From Strongylocentrotus purpuratus (lineage: Eukaryota > Echinodermata > Echinoidea > Camarodonta > Strongylocentrotidae), in contig NW_022145609.1 of NCBI RefSeq assembly GCF_000002235.5, positions 12,058,328 through 12,122,327 of the forward strand: DNA of 64,000 bases. Direction: 5' to 3'. The notes under the pieces were generated by a model. That model saw only the letters and a program-made list of their open reading frames with translations. It had not been told where the DNA came from and ran no database searches. This document shows, one piece after another, positions 55,290-64,000 of the stretch (positions within the stretch are counted from its first letter, which is position 1; every line of letters begins with the position of its first letter). Position numbers and translations under genes: made by a program.

Positions 55290-55928
55290 CAGGCGTGGAT
55301 CCAGGATTTCTTAGGGAGGGGTGGGGGGGGGGGGCAAAATTTGAAATTATACGGGCCAAATATTGGTTCGTAATGGTGACCAGCAGTGACGTAATTGGGG
55401 GTGGGTGGGTGCAGGCAGGGAGGGGCGAGTTTCCCCCTCCCTCCTCCGCGAAACGCGGAAGCTTTGACATTTCAATAAATTATTAGAGAAAGAAGACGAT
55501 TTGTTGTACCGTTCCGAAAAAATAATCCTCGTCTGAATTGAGTTCTCCCCCTCCCGCGCTAAGCGGAAGCTTACGTTTCATTAAATCATTAGAGAAAGAA
55601 GACGATTTGTTGTGTCCTCATCCCCTTTTTTTCTTCTCTTCCTCTTTTTTCCTTTCTTGTATCTCATTTTCCTTTTTTCTTTCCCTTTCCTTCCTTCTCT
55701 TTTATTTTTTGATTGGGGGGGGGGGGGGGGGGGCAACAGCCTGGGAGGCAAGTCCTTTTGCCCCCTCCCGATCTACTTCTTCCCTCTTTTCTTTTCTTCT
55801 TCCTCTTCTTTTTCCCTTTCTCTCCTCGTTCCCTTTCCCTTCTTTCCTTCTCTCTCTCTCCTTTTTTTTTTTTTTGCGGGGGGGGGGGGGTGCCAAGACC
55901 TGCTCGGCCCCCCTGGATCCGCGCCTGC
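55290..55928 (+). mobile_element. Transposon carrying minisatellite array 4 and a GA module
   Basis: The left end CAGGCGTGGATCCAGG and right end CCTGGATCCGCGCCTG are inverted with one mismatch. It holds the same leader as the element at 48,229, two minisatellite units (about 55,444 and 55,553), then polypyrimidine/G-run modules like 49.8-50.3 kb. This links the minisatellite and the GA modules to one element family. No clear target duplication. Confidence 0.7.
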
Positions 55929-56190
55929 CGTATTGAGCTATGGAACCTCACACTCTCTCCTTAGGACAATGTCATACAATAGCGGAGTGTCTATCTTTAT
56001 TTATGGGGTCATGATATCCGCCGTAGGGCCCCTTGTGGGTTGCAGGGACAGTGCCTCAGCCAGGGATCCAGGAGTCAAAGCCCCCGGAAACTCTCAAGTT
56101 TAGCAATTCAGGAAATTCTAGATAGCTGTCGTGAGCGTACAAACTGTAATCTATCCCTTGAAATTTAAATTGCACTGCCCTTATTGTGTG

Positions 56191-56405
56191 CTCTTTAAAA
56201 AGAGCACGTAAAATCCCTCATATTAGGCATTCATGTCATTAGTAGAACACAGGCGCGTACGCAGGGGGGGGGGGGGGGGTTGAACCCCCCTTTGGTATTT
56301 TTATGTGTTTATTTTTTAGGAACCCCCCCCCCCCCCTGCGTAAGCGCCTGTATTCTACTAATGACATGAATGCTCATATGAGGGATTTTACGTGCTTTTT
56401 TAAAA
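56191..56405. repeat. Long imperfect palindrome with transposon ends at its centre
   Basis: The left arm runs from AAAGAGCACGTAAAATCCCT through GGCATTCATGTCATTAGTAG and CAGGCGCGTACGC into a G-run. The right arm is its inverse, from a C-run through GCGTAAGCGCCTG to GGGATTTTACGTGC. Arms are about 80-90 bp with few mismatches; the loop is about 45 nt. Confidence 0.85.
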
Positions 56406-56454
56406 TTTATTTTTTAAAATTAATTATACAAAATAAAAAATCATGCCCATGGCT

Positions 56455-56660
56455 GACCTAAAAAAGGTGACCTCACCCCCCCCCCCCAACGAAGAAAAAT
56501 TTCGACACCCCCCCAAAAAAAAAAGTCCTCTTACCCCACCCCCCCCCCCCCCCCCCCCCCCCCCCCCGCTTATTCAGCGGCTGGATGAGTCGTTGCGAAA
56601 TTTTCGGCCCGATTTCAAAATGTTATAACCCCCCCCCCTTGAAAAAATCCTGCGTACGCC
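56455..56660. repeat. C-run tract with TE end
   Basis: Several C-runs (up to about 27) end near 56,660 with TGCGTACGCCACTGG, another transposon-end motif. Confidence 0.7.
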
Positions 56661-56722
56661 ACTGGTAGAACATGTCCTTGAATACTGGACAAAACATTCA
56701 ATGGGATGATGCCCACATTATT

Positions 56723-56883
56723 GGCCCGAATTCACACAGCAAGGTTTGAGCTCAAACCTCCTTTTGTTTCGCCAAACCTCCTTTTGTCCTTTACAAACCA
56801 GGTTTGTAAAAAACGCGTAAAACGTGTCATATGACGTACGAAAACCAAGGTTTGTCGACAAACCTCCTTTGTGAATTCGGGCC
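56723..56883. mobile_element. MITE with GGCCCGAATTCAC ends, copy 2 (161 bp)
   Basis: GGCCCGAATTCACACAGCAA and TTTGTGAATTCGGGCC are inverted ends. Interior words AAACCTCCTTTTG and AAGGTTTG repeat in both orientations. It is the same family as 12,976-13,180 in the ATP synthase delta intron. Confidence 0.85.
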
Positions 56884-57574
56884 ATTGAGTTTGAAACGCA
56901 CCGACTACTTGTCAAGAATATTAGAAGAATCCGTCTGCATAAAAAAGGATTAGCCCTTGCACTGAATAGGGATAGTTGAATTAATTATTCTTCGCTCCAG
57001 TGACCAGGGGGTAAGGTCAGCTTTTTGGGGTCACCCAGGCCATTACCCCAATTAAAAAAAAAAAATAAAAAAAATAAATTCTCCTCCAAAACACACACAT
57101 AAGAAAAGTTAAAGGGGGGGGGGGGGGGGTCCCCCTGCGTACGCGCCTGTCGCTACCCATACAAAAAACACCTCTGAAATATTGTGTATTATGGTTGTTA
57201 GTTTGGGTAGTTTGGGTACTATAGTGGCAGGCAAACCCCCATTTGTTTACTTTGAATTTATAGGATTTAAATGCGTTTGATCTGTTGAACTCTTTGCAAG
57301 AGGGCGCTGGTGGTGATGCGGATTTTGTTTGCCCCCCCTTCCTCCTCCCCCCCCCAAAAAAAGTTTTTGATCATTAATTATAGAGTCTACGCCACTAGAG
57401 AAAATGAAACTCGTGAAACTCATGGAACTCACTTATCAAAGACAAAATCAAAGAGAATTCAAAGCCCCTGTTTTGTGAAAAAGTTTCGTCTTAGAGGGGC
57501 ACACCCCCGTGCGTCCTAATATGTGAGTACCCCCCCCCCCTCCCCCCACCCACCACGGGTTCATTGGGAGGGAT

Positions 57575-57617
57575 CCACTGATCTCTACGGAAAAATCCTT
57601 TCCGTAGAGATCAGTGG
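57575..57617. repeat. Perfect 19-bp hairpin with 5-nt loop
   Basis: CCACTGATCTCTACGGAAA and its exact inverse complement surround AATCC. It lies about 50 bp upstream of the CpG-rich segment that precedes the MPV17L2-like gene. Confidence 0.95.
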
Positions 57618-57659
57618 AGGGATCAGATCACTCAATGGGAACGTACGCTGATCAAAATA

Positions 57660-57720
57660 CCACAGTCGCTGACGCCGAGCGAGCGCGCCGCCGGGCGCGG
57701 CTAGGCTGGCTTTAAATTGT
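57660..57720 (+). promoter_or_regulatory. CpG-rich probable promoter of the MPV17L2-like gene
   Basis: GAGCGAGCGCGCCGCCGGGC and neighbouring bases form a local CpG cluster in an otherwise AT-rich region, 230-290 bp upstream of the ATG at 57,951. Promoter function is inferred from composition and position. Confidence 0.4.
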
Positions 57721-57950
57721 CATTGCACTCGCTACATTTATGCCGTGCCGGGCCGGGTGAACAACAAAGCTTGAAAATGACTCCATATTTCCATAACAAA
57801 AGGAGATTCTGTCATTGAAGTGCAACAGTTGATCCGTGAGAATCACACTAGAGCATACATCACTATGTGTTTACGAAATAGATTATATTAGATAATAATT
57901 TACCTTAGATCTATTTAGCATGCAATTTGTGTTAGTGTTGCACAAGAATC

Positions 57951-58119
57951 ATGATCCGACATATCACACGAAAATTATTTTCACCTAAGTACTTGGTTTG
58001 GACGAATATAGCATCAGGAGGAATTATTTTAACATGTGGAGATGCCGTCGAACAATACCGGGAAATTCTAAAGAAGCGAAAACAACAGCAAATTCAACGA
58101 TGGAATATGAAACGAACAG
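57951..58119 (+). CDS. MPV17L2: MPV17L2-like protein, first coding exon (1B)
   Basis: Mpv17/PMP22-family proteins are small multi-pass membrane proteins; MPV17L2 is an inner mitochondrial membrane protein tied to mitoribosome assembly in mammals. This exon encodes 56 residues plus one base, from the ATG at 57,951 to the donor GTAAGTG at 58,120, and includes LFSPKYLVWTNIASGG and GDAVEQ. Its phase fits exon 2 at 63,567. Exon 1A at 47,132 is a homologous copy. The intron of 5.4 kb holds a piggyBac relic and a partial MITE. Confidence 0.85.
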
Positions 58120-60212
58120 GTAAGTGGGTGTATAACTAAGATGAGATGCCAGCTGTTAGTGTTAGTAACTTGGCGTGATCATTGGTGTAGGTCTATAACT
58201 GTCTGCTTCAGCAGCTCAGCTCAGTCCCATGTACTGATTTTGAAAACAACAAAACGACAGGATGCACAGAGCTCATCTGCACTGAGCTGAGTTAAACGGG
58301 TAACGAACTACCTATACCTGTAAGTCGAGTCAGACACATAAAAATAAAGCCACTGGTCATAGAGTATGTGCAAACACTTGTGACTGAAGTAGACTAGACT
58401 CTATATATTAAAGGTACTAGGCCTATGTCCCTTTTGCAGCCAACCTCAAATGCTGTAGAACTTTGCAGGAATTATGAATATGTCATGTATGTCCTATCTG
58501 TGAAATTTAAACGTTAGCAGTGTCCTCATATTCAAATTATGCAAGGAAACCCGTTTACTTGCTAGACTTCACTGTCAGACACTATTGAGTGACTGACTGG
58601 CCTTTTTTCTTCTTTGCTAATAACACACATAAAAAGAGTTGTAAAGGGTACATGAGCATTTGTCTACATCAATAACCCACTTCTTGTGACGGCCAAGATT
58701 AAACTGATTGAATCTTTGCACAGCATAAAACGTAGGACCATTCGGTACAATGGTCTGAAAATCAAGACTATTACTTTTGGGCTCTATAGCCCTAAAGTCG
58801 ATTTGACAACTAATAGTCATAATTTTCCCACTTAAAGTCATTTTCAAGCCCCACCTTTTTTAGGGAAGTTCTAATTAGATCTAGTATTATCTTTCAAATG
58901 CAGTTGGAATTTCACTTTTTCATTTTTTTGGCCTGCAAATGTATTGGAAACGCCCCAATTTCAAAAAATGAAATGGAACTTGGAAGCTCCTATTAAATTA
59001 GTTTATCTATTGTTATGTGAGAGATAAACGCATGTATGCGTATAGTCCCATATACATCTTTCTGTGTACAGTGCTTGTAACTTAACAAAGACTGGGCCAA
59101 ATTTCTTATCATTTTGATGATTCCAGAACCTTGCAGTACACACCAATACTTATACAGTGTATGCTAGATGATCAACCTTTTCTGATCGATTCCACAATGT
59201 TTCACAATGCAATCGGCATATTTGATTTATACAGCTAGTGTAGGGTTGTGGTTCTAACAAATTTCTAGCACTCTTTAAGTACACAGAGTCAGCCCAGCAG
59301 ACATGTTGTACGATTGAGAACTCCTGGCTAACTGAACAGGTTTTAATGTAGCAAAGCATTACAGCATTCTATGTAGCATTCCACATACATTCCAAGCAAA
59401 GTAGAAGAAACCAATAAATATTCATTTAGTCCCATACAAGTATAAATCAGCATCACAAAGTCATTCTTGAATATTCAAACATAAACAAAGGGTATACATG
59501 TATATTGAATATTCATGGTATATGTAAATTATACTATAAGCTTGACTGCATCAGGTGAACATTGAAACCAATGAGAGAGAGAGAAATAGACAGATGAAAG
59601 GATGGTGGATGAAAAGGGTGAATGTGAATGAGGGATGACCTATTAATATGAAAGGGATGAATCATGGATATGAGGGGGAGTTTCAGAAGTTCAAAATAAG
59701 TCCCTACACTAGTTTACATGCAGTTCGCAATGAACCGCTACAGGTGAATGAGTAGACGTAGACTGTAGAGTTTTATCTGACGAGAATGCCCTAGGTGCCA
59801 GACTCTTATTGCACATTTTATCTTCGTTCTTGTTTGTCATTGTTCTGGCAATTTGGCATAGATCTAGTCATAGATTTATCCGTGCATGGATCATCTTCAT
59901 GATACCACACATAGCTGCATTACTATCCTGGCTGTGTATTAAAAGCTGTGCTATTGATGCTCAACATTTTAAACACCACTGTACACAACTCAACTGATTT
60001 CACTCAAAATCGGTACTTGAGTGACAATTGATGACATCTAAATAAATAGCAGTAAAATACAATTTTTAAACTCACCAATGTTAAAAAGAATAATTTAAAA
60101 ATTCAAATTGTAAGTCTATACTGTCAAACTTGCCGATCAGCCACATCGGCTAGACTGTGTGCATTTGTGTGTTATGAGTGTATTGACTATTCATGTGTGC
60201 AAATGCTGCCTT
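58120..60212. other. First intron of the MPV17L2-like gene, mostly unannotated
   Basis: 58,930-59,220 is a partial copy of the 3,664/54,544 MITE family (shares GGAAACGCCCCAATTTC and GATGATCAACCTTTTCTGAT) and lacks at least one end. The rest shows no coding signal. Confidence 0.5.
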
Positions 60213-60471
60213 TTAACTCTTTGCCCGCTTCGTTCGGCTAGCGGAACATACAGCGGGCTGCCAACTTCGACTCAAGTCACATTTCATTCACAATACACAC
60301 GGAACGCATTTAATTCTATTGTACGCACACACACACAATAGTAACGCATGCTTCGCATTGTATACACATCACACTTCATTGCACCGCTTTCGCAGACATT
60401 GTTTACATTGACATTTTCCGAGAAAAATTGAGTTTTTGAAACTGCTTTTGCAAATATTCTGATGAGCTAGG

Positions 60472-60936
60472 ATGGCCCCTATTAGGAGGAGACGGGACTT
60501 CTTCACAGCTGATCAGGTACGAGAACTTGTGATGGACCCTGTTCCAACAGCCGACTCTGATTCAGAGGAGAGCGAGACTGACTCTGACGAGGAAGATGAG
60601 CCTGGTCCCACACGTACACTTTTGCGTAATCCCACAGAACATGATAATGGCGTGGACATCAATCACGATTCAGACAGCGAGTTTGAAGAGGAAATTAGGG
60701 ATGATGTGTCGATGGTTTCAGCAGAGGATGAGCCTGAGGAGTGGATAAGACTGGAAGATGGAGATGAATGGCAAGCTGACTGGCTAGATGACTTCAGTGA
60801 AAATGGTGGACGACCAAAGCTTCTGTTTGATGTAAACCAGAACACAAAACCACTGGACTATTTCTATCAGTTTTTTCCTGAAGAGCTGTTTGTTCTAATG
60901 GCGAGAGAAACTAACCGGTATGCAAAACAAACTTGA
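60472..60936 (+). pseudogene. piggyBac transposase N-terminal fragment, 154 aa
   Basis: An ATG-initiated frame. Residues 1-110 are the acidic, Ser/Asp/Glu-rich N-terminal region usual in these transposases. Residues from about 117 (FDVNQNTKPLDYFYQFF) to 152 (ARETNRYAKQ) match the start of the transposase core. The frame then stops. A full enzyme is roughly 550-600 aa, so the catalytic DDD core and the C-terminal cysteine-rich domain are absent. Three plausible readings: a dead remnant, a short protein that might bind element ends, or an upstream exon of a longer transcript. Confidence 0.8.
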
Positions 60937-61284
60937 TCTGCAATAGATGAATGCCTTATTTTCGGGTTGTGTGGAATAACAATATAGTTACAATTTGATA
61001 TGCAATATATGAATGCCTTATTTTCGGGTTGTGTGGAATAACAATATAATTACAATTTGATTTGCAAATTTGATTGTCTTGTGTCGTTTATTATTTTCAA
61101 AAAAGTGACTGTTTTTTTTTTATGGGAGTTCTTATTCAACACTTTTTAGAGTGTGGTTGAGTTGTGGGATGAGATGAGATGCATGTAGAGAAGTTGAGTG
61201 ACTAACAAGGAAAGTGTGGATGATAGAGAATTAAATAGAGTGAAAGCGTTTTGAAGCATTGAGGGAATAATTCAACATAAAGTA

Positions 61285-61419
61285 CCCTAGCTCTCTCTCT
61301 TCGCCTGTCTCTATTTCTCTATACCTGACTTTCTCTGTCTCCGTCCCTTTTCCTTCTATCTCTCTCTTTCTATCTATCCGCCTCTCTGTCTGCCTGTCTC
61401 TTTCGCAATCTGATTGTCT

Positions 61420-61461
<42 letters not shown>

Positions 61462-62160
61462 CTCTCCCTATCTGCCTGTCTCTTTCTTCTTCCCCTCTCC
61501 CTGCCTATATCTTCTTTTCACTCTCACTTTCTCTATCTGCCGCTATTTCTCTCTCTCTCTCTCTCCTTGTTTCTTATTTCTCTCTGCCCCTCTGTATCTT
61601 CTCATCCTCACTTTCTCTTTCTGCAATTCTTTCTCTGTCTGCCTATCTGTCTTTCTCTCTCCGTGTCTCTTCTTATTTATATCCCTATCTGCCTATCTCT
61701 TTCTTCTTCCCCTCCCCCTCTATCTCTATCTTCTCACTCTCACTTTCTGTATCTGCTTATCTCTTTCTTTCTCTCTCTCTCTCTCTCTCTCTATCTCTCC
61801 CTGTCTCTTGTTATTTCTCTCCCTATCTGCCTGTCTCTTTCTTCCTCCCCTCTCTCTGCCTCTCTCTATCTTGTTCTCACTCTCATTATCTCAACCTGCC
61901 TCTGTCTTTCTCTGTCTGCCTATCTGTCTTTCTCTCTCCGTGTCTCTTCTTATTTATATCCCTATCTGCCTGTCTCTTTCTTCTTCCCCTCCCCCTCTAT
62001 CTCTATCTTCTCACTCTCATTTTCTGTATCTGCTTATATCTCTTTCTTTCTCTCTCTCTCTCTCTATCTCTCCCTGTCTCTTCTTATTTCTTTCCCAATC
62101 TGCCTGTCTCTTCGTTCTTATTCTCTTTCTTTCTCTCTCCCTCTCTCTGTCTACCTCTTG
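61285..62160. repeat. CT-rich simple sequence with higher-order repeats
   Basis: Polypyrimidine sequence of TCTCTC and CTGCCTGTCTCTTTC words. A longer unit of about 280 bp (starting with TCTCCGTGTCTCTTCTTATT) occurs at about 61,658 and 61,936. A 250-codon Ser/Leu-rich open frame over it is spurious. Confidence 0.9.
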
Positions 62161-62912
62161 TCATAATGAACATGTCAATATGAGACTACATATGTAGACG
62201 AATATATTTTATTCTTATTTATTATACATCAGCTTTCTACAATTCATAACTTAGTACATGTTTCAAGCATACATTATGTTCATGGCTTGCCTTATTAGTG
62301 TAGAAAATCAATAAGTTCTTCTATTCATTTCTTTCAATTCTAATAGCTTGCACAGCCTTGCAAGTAATAATAGAATGTTACACCATCTTACCTACAGACA
62401 CAATAAAGGTCATCAAAGTACAATCAAGAGACAGGAAGTCTATTCAAAAGTACCCAGGGTCAATTTCAATAGGAGATTAGTTCATTGTCGGCTTACTCTT
62501 TATTCAATCCTAAATTACCAGGCTCATTGTGACCTTCAACACATGAATTTGGTATGTAGTGAAAGCTCATGAATACATCTTTTCAATAAACTAACTCAGG
62601 ACATAAACCTCCATAACAAAGTATTAGATATAAGAGGTATAGAATACCCTTCTAAACGAAAACTTGGGTACAAAATGTATAGTTGATAATCTCAAAATTT
62701 ATGATAATATACATTACAAAAATGATACCATTGGCAAGACTATTAATTTCTATACAATATTGCTACACAAAGTTTTTCATTACAGTACAGTACACCAATC
62801 AAAAGTTATTGCGAGTTGAATAAGCATAGTCCATGCAGAACCCCTCCTAAGGTGGCACCCTAAAAAAAATGTGGCACAGGGGGGATTATGTACGTGGCGG
62901 GCAAAGAGTTAA

Positions 62913-63566
62913 CACGTAGTGCAGTGCTAGAGGTCAATACGCATTAGCATTGACTCTCTATGCTTTGCTGGAGTGTACGATACTGTACAGTATGTGAAAA
63001 GGAAAATGGCGCGTACCATCTACCATTTAAGTTTCATCTTTGAAAGTTCATTTCTTACTATGGACAATGCCGGAATGGAGAGGTTAAGCAGAGGCACCAT
63101 GATTATGATTCATTAATGGAGGTGTTGTGTCGAGTTCTGCTGTAGCAGTGATGTCCTTTGGCAAGACCTTAATCTACATCTACCACTCTCCACCCAGGTC
63201 TTTAACGGGTATTGGCAGGAAGGAATGAATTCCTTGATTGCTAATTGCTATAGCTGTGAGCACTAAAATTGATAGCCTAGCACTGTGGCAGAGCCAAGGT
63301 AATATTGGAGTGCCATGAGCACCTTATATTGGTGGATAGGTGTGCTTTAAAAATATCCCATATCATTATTAAATCAATTCTTCAGCTAGCGGAGTCGTAA
63401 GAAAAGTTGACTATGCTTTTCCTTGAATTTTCATGACCGTATTTATATTAGAAAGTACTATAAGTAGTTATATCGTCAATGCTTGCATGATATTATCCAA
63501 CATTGGCCAAGAAATTGATATGATTTTTATTATTTAATTGTCTGTTTTTGTTTGTTTCCACTACAG
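62913..63566. other. Rest of first MPV17L2 intron
   Basis: Contains the SINE copy at 63,128-63,300 and otherwise nothing recognised up to the acceptor at 63,566. Confidence 0.5.
63128..63300 (+). mobile_element. SINE copy, 5'-truncated
   Basis: Shares GTCCTTTGGCAAGAC, TTAATC and CCACTCTCCACCCAGG with the SINE at 30,768 in the same order. The tRNA-like head with the B box is missing. Confidence 0.7.
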
Positions 63567-63728
63567 GTTGCATGTTTGCCATTGGAATCGCTCTTGGTCC
63601 ATTCAACCACTACTGGTACGTTTACCTCGATCGCTTCCTTCCAGGCATCGCAGCATCCACAGTAGCAACAAAGATTGTCCTCGATGAAATAATCGCATCT
63701 CCTGTACTAACCATCTCATTCTTAGTTG
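63567..63728 (+). CDS. MPV17L2: MPV17L2-like protein, second coding exon
   Basis: The acceptor is TTCCACTACAG at 63,566 and the donor GTAAGT begins at 63,729. The 162-nt exon joins exon 1 in phase and encodes CMFAIGIALGPFNHYWYVYL followed by DRFLPG, the family signature of the second and third transmembrane region (compare the GPFxHYWY motif of Mpv17-family proteins), then VLDEIIASPVLTISFLVG. The remaining exons lie beyond the window, so the gene is partial. Confidence 0.9.
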
Positions 63729-63779
63729 GTAAGTACAGCATCTTTCATGTTTTATCTAATATGTAAAGGCAAACTGGTC

Positions 63780-64000
63780 ATGGGGGGAGGGGGGGGGGGT
63801 GGGATACATGCCCCCAACCAAGCAAAATATGTTTTTAATTTATTTGTAACTGAATACAATATATGCAGGGCTACTTGTTTCAACTTTCAATTAAGGGGGC
63901 TAAGAGGATTCAGAGGAGACACCTGTATGCATTCTCGGGCAAAGCAAAATATGTGTATGCTGTAAATGCACTGAATTGGAGAACGAAATAACACAGAAAT
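63780..64000. other. Intron sequence after MPV17L2 exon 2
   Basis: A G-run near 63,785-63,800; nothing else recognised up to the end of the window. Confidence 0.5.

Larger units (their letters stand above)
60217..62908 (+). mobile_element. piggyBac-type element with internal deletion
   Basis: TTAA at 60,213-60,216 and 62,909-62,912 brackets perfect 12-bp inverted ends, CTCTTTGCCCGC and GCGGGCAAAGAG, which fit the piggyBac superfamily. The element holds an N-terminal transposase fragment (60,472-60,936), a tandem duplication of about 68 bp (about 60,945-61,065) and nearly 900 bp of CT-rich simple sequence. The catalytic domain is missing. Confidence 0.9.

Noticed and set aside
61414..62197. 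250-codon Ser/Leu-rich open frame
   Set aside because: It is a translation of CT simple sequence inside the piggyBac element.

Overview
This is animal nuclear DNA. Genes are split by GT-AG introns, coding density is low, and most of the rest is young and old transposable elements, long G/C homopolymers and minisatellites. The gene families present (tandem UDP-glycosyltransferases, nuclear-encoded mitochondrial ATP synthase delta, an Mpv17-family protein) together with the repeat types (a Ty3/Gypsy element of Mag-like character, a CR1/L2-like LINE, piggyBac, hAT-like and mariner-like MITEs) suggest a marine invertebrate deuterostome, most likely an echinoderm. The organism call is inference from gene and repeat content and was not tested by any search.

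Layout. 1-11 kb is gene-free and repeat-rich: two tRNA-like Pol III units, an 18-bp tandem repeat, a LINE relic, a TTAA-flanked MITE, G-run/GA-rich modules and three minisatellite arrays. 12.1-15.2 kb (minus) holds a complete four-exon ATP synthase F1 delta gene (173 aa). 17.9-20.8 kb and 29.9-33.1 kb (plus) hold two complete tandem UGT genes with identical four-exon architecture (529 and 532 aa). Between them sits an intact-looking LTR retrotransposon (21,435-26,337, minus) with two identical 171-bp LTRs, a 5-bp target duplication, gag and a -1-frame pol; it landed in the terminal repeat of an older MITE. 33.5-38.6 kb is dominated by foldback elements. 40.4-41.6 kb (plus) holds an unrecognised, probably single-coding-exon gene for a disordered 382-aa protein, followed by a 5'-truncated, frameshifted LINE (42.0-43.1 kb, minus).

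44-64 kb contains the start of an MPV17L2-like gene: a first coding exon at 57,951, a second at 63,567, and an extra, independently conserved copy of the first exon 10.8 kb upstream at 47,132. The interval between the two first exons is packed with minisatellite-bearing transposons. The intron after 57,951 holds a TTAA-flanked piggyBac relic (60,217-62,908) that keeps only the N-terminal part of its transposase.

The host genes are not linked in function. ATP synthase delta and the MPV17L2-like protein are both expected in the inner mitochondrial membrane system; the UGTs are expected in the ER for detoxification. The clearest biology for follow-up is the duplicated MPV17L2 first exon, the nested recent retrotransposon, the truncated-transposase piggyBac element, the hairpin-rich minisatellite families and the orphan gene at 40.4 kb.
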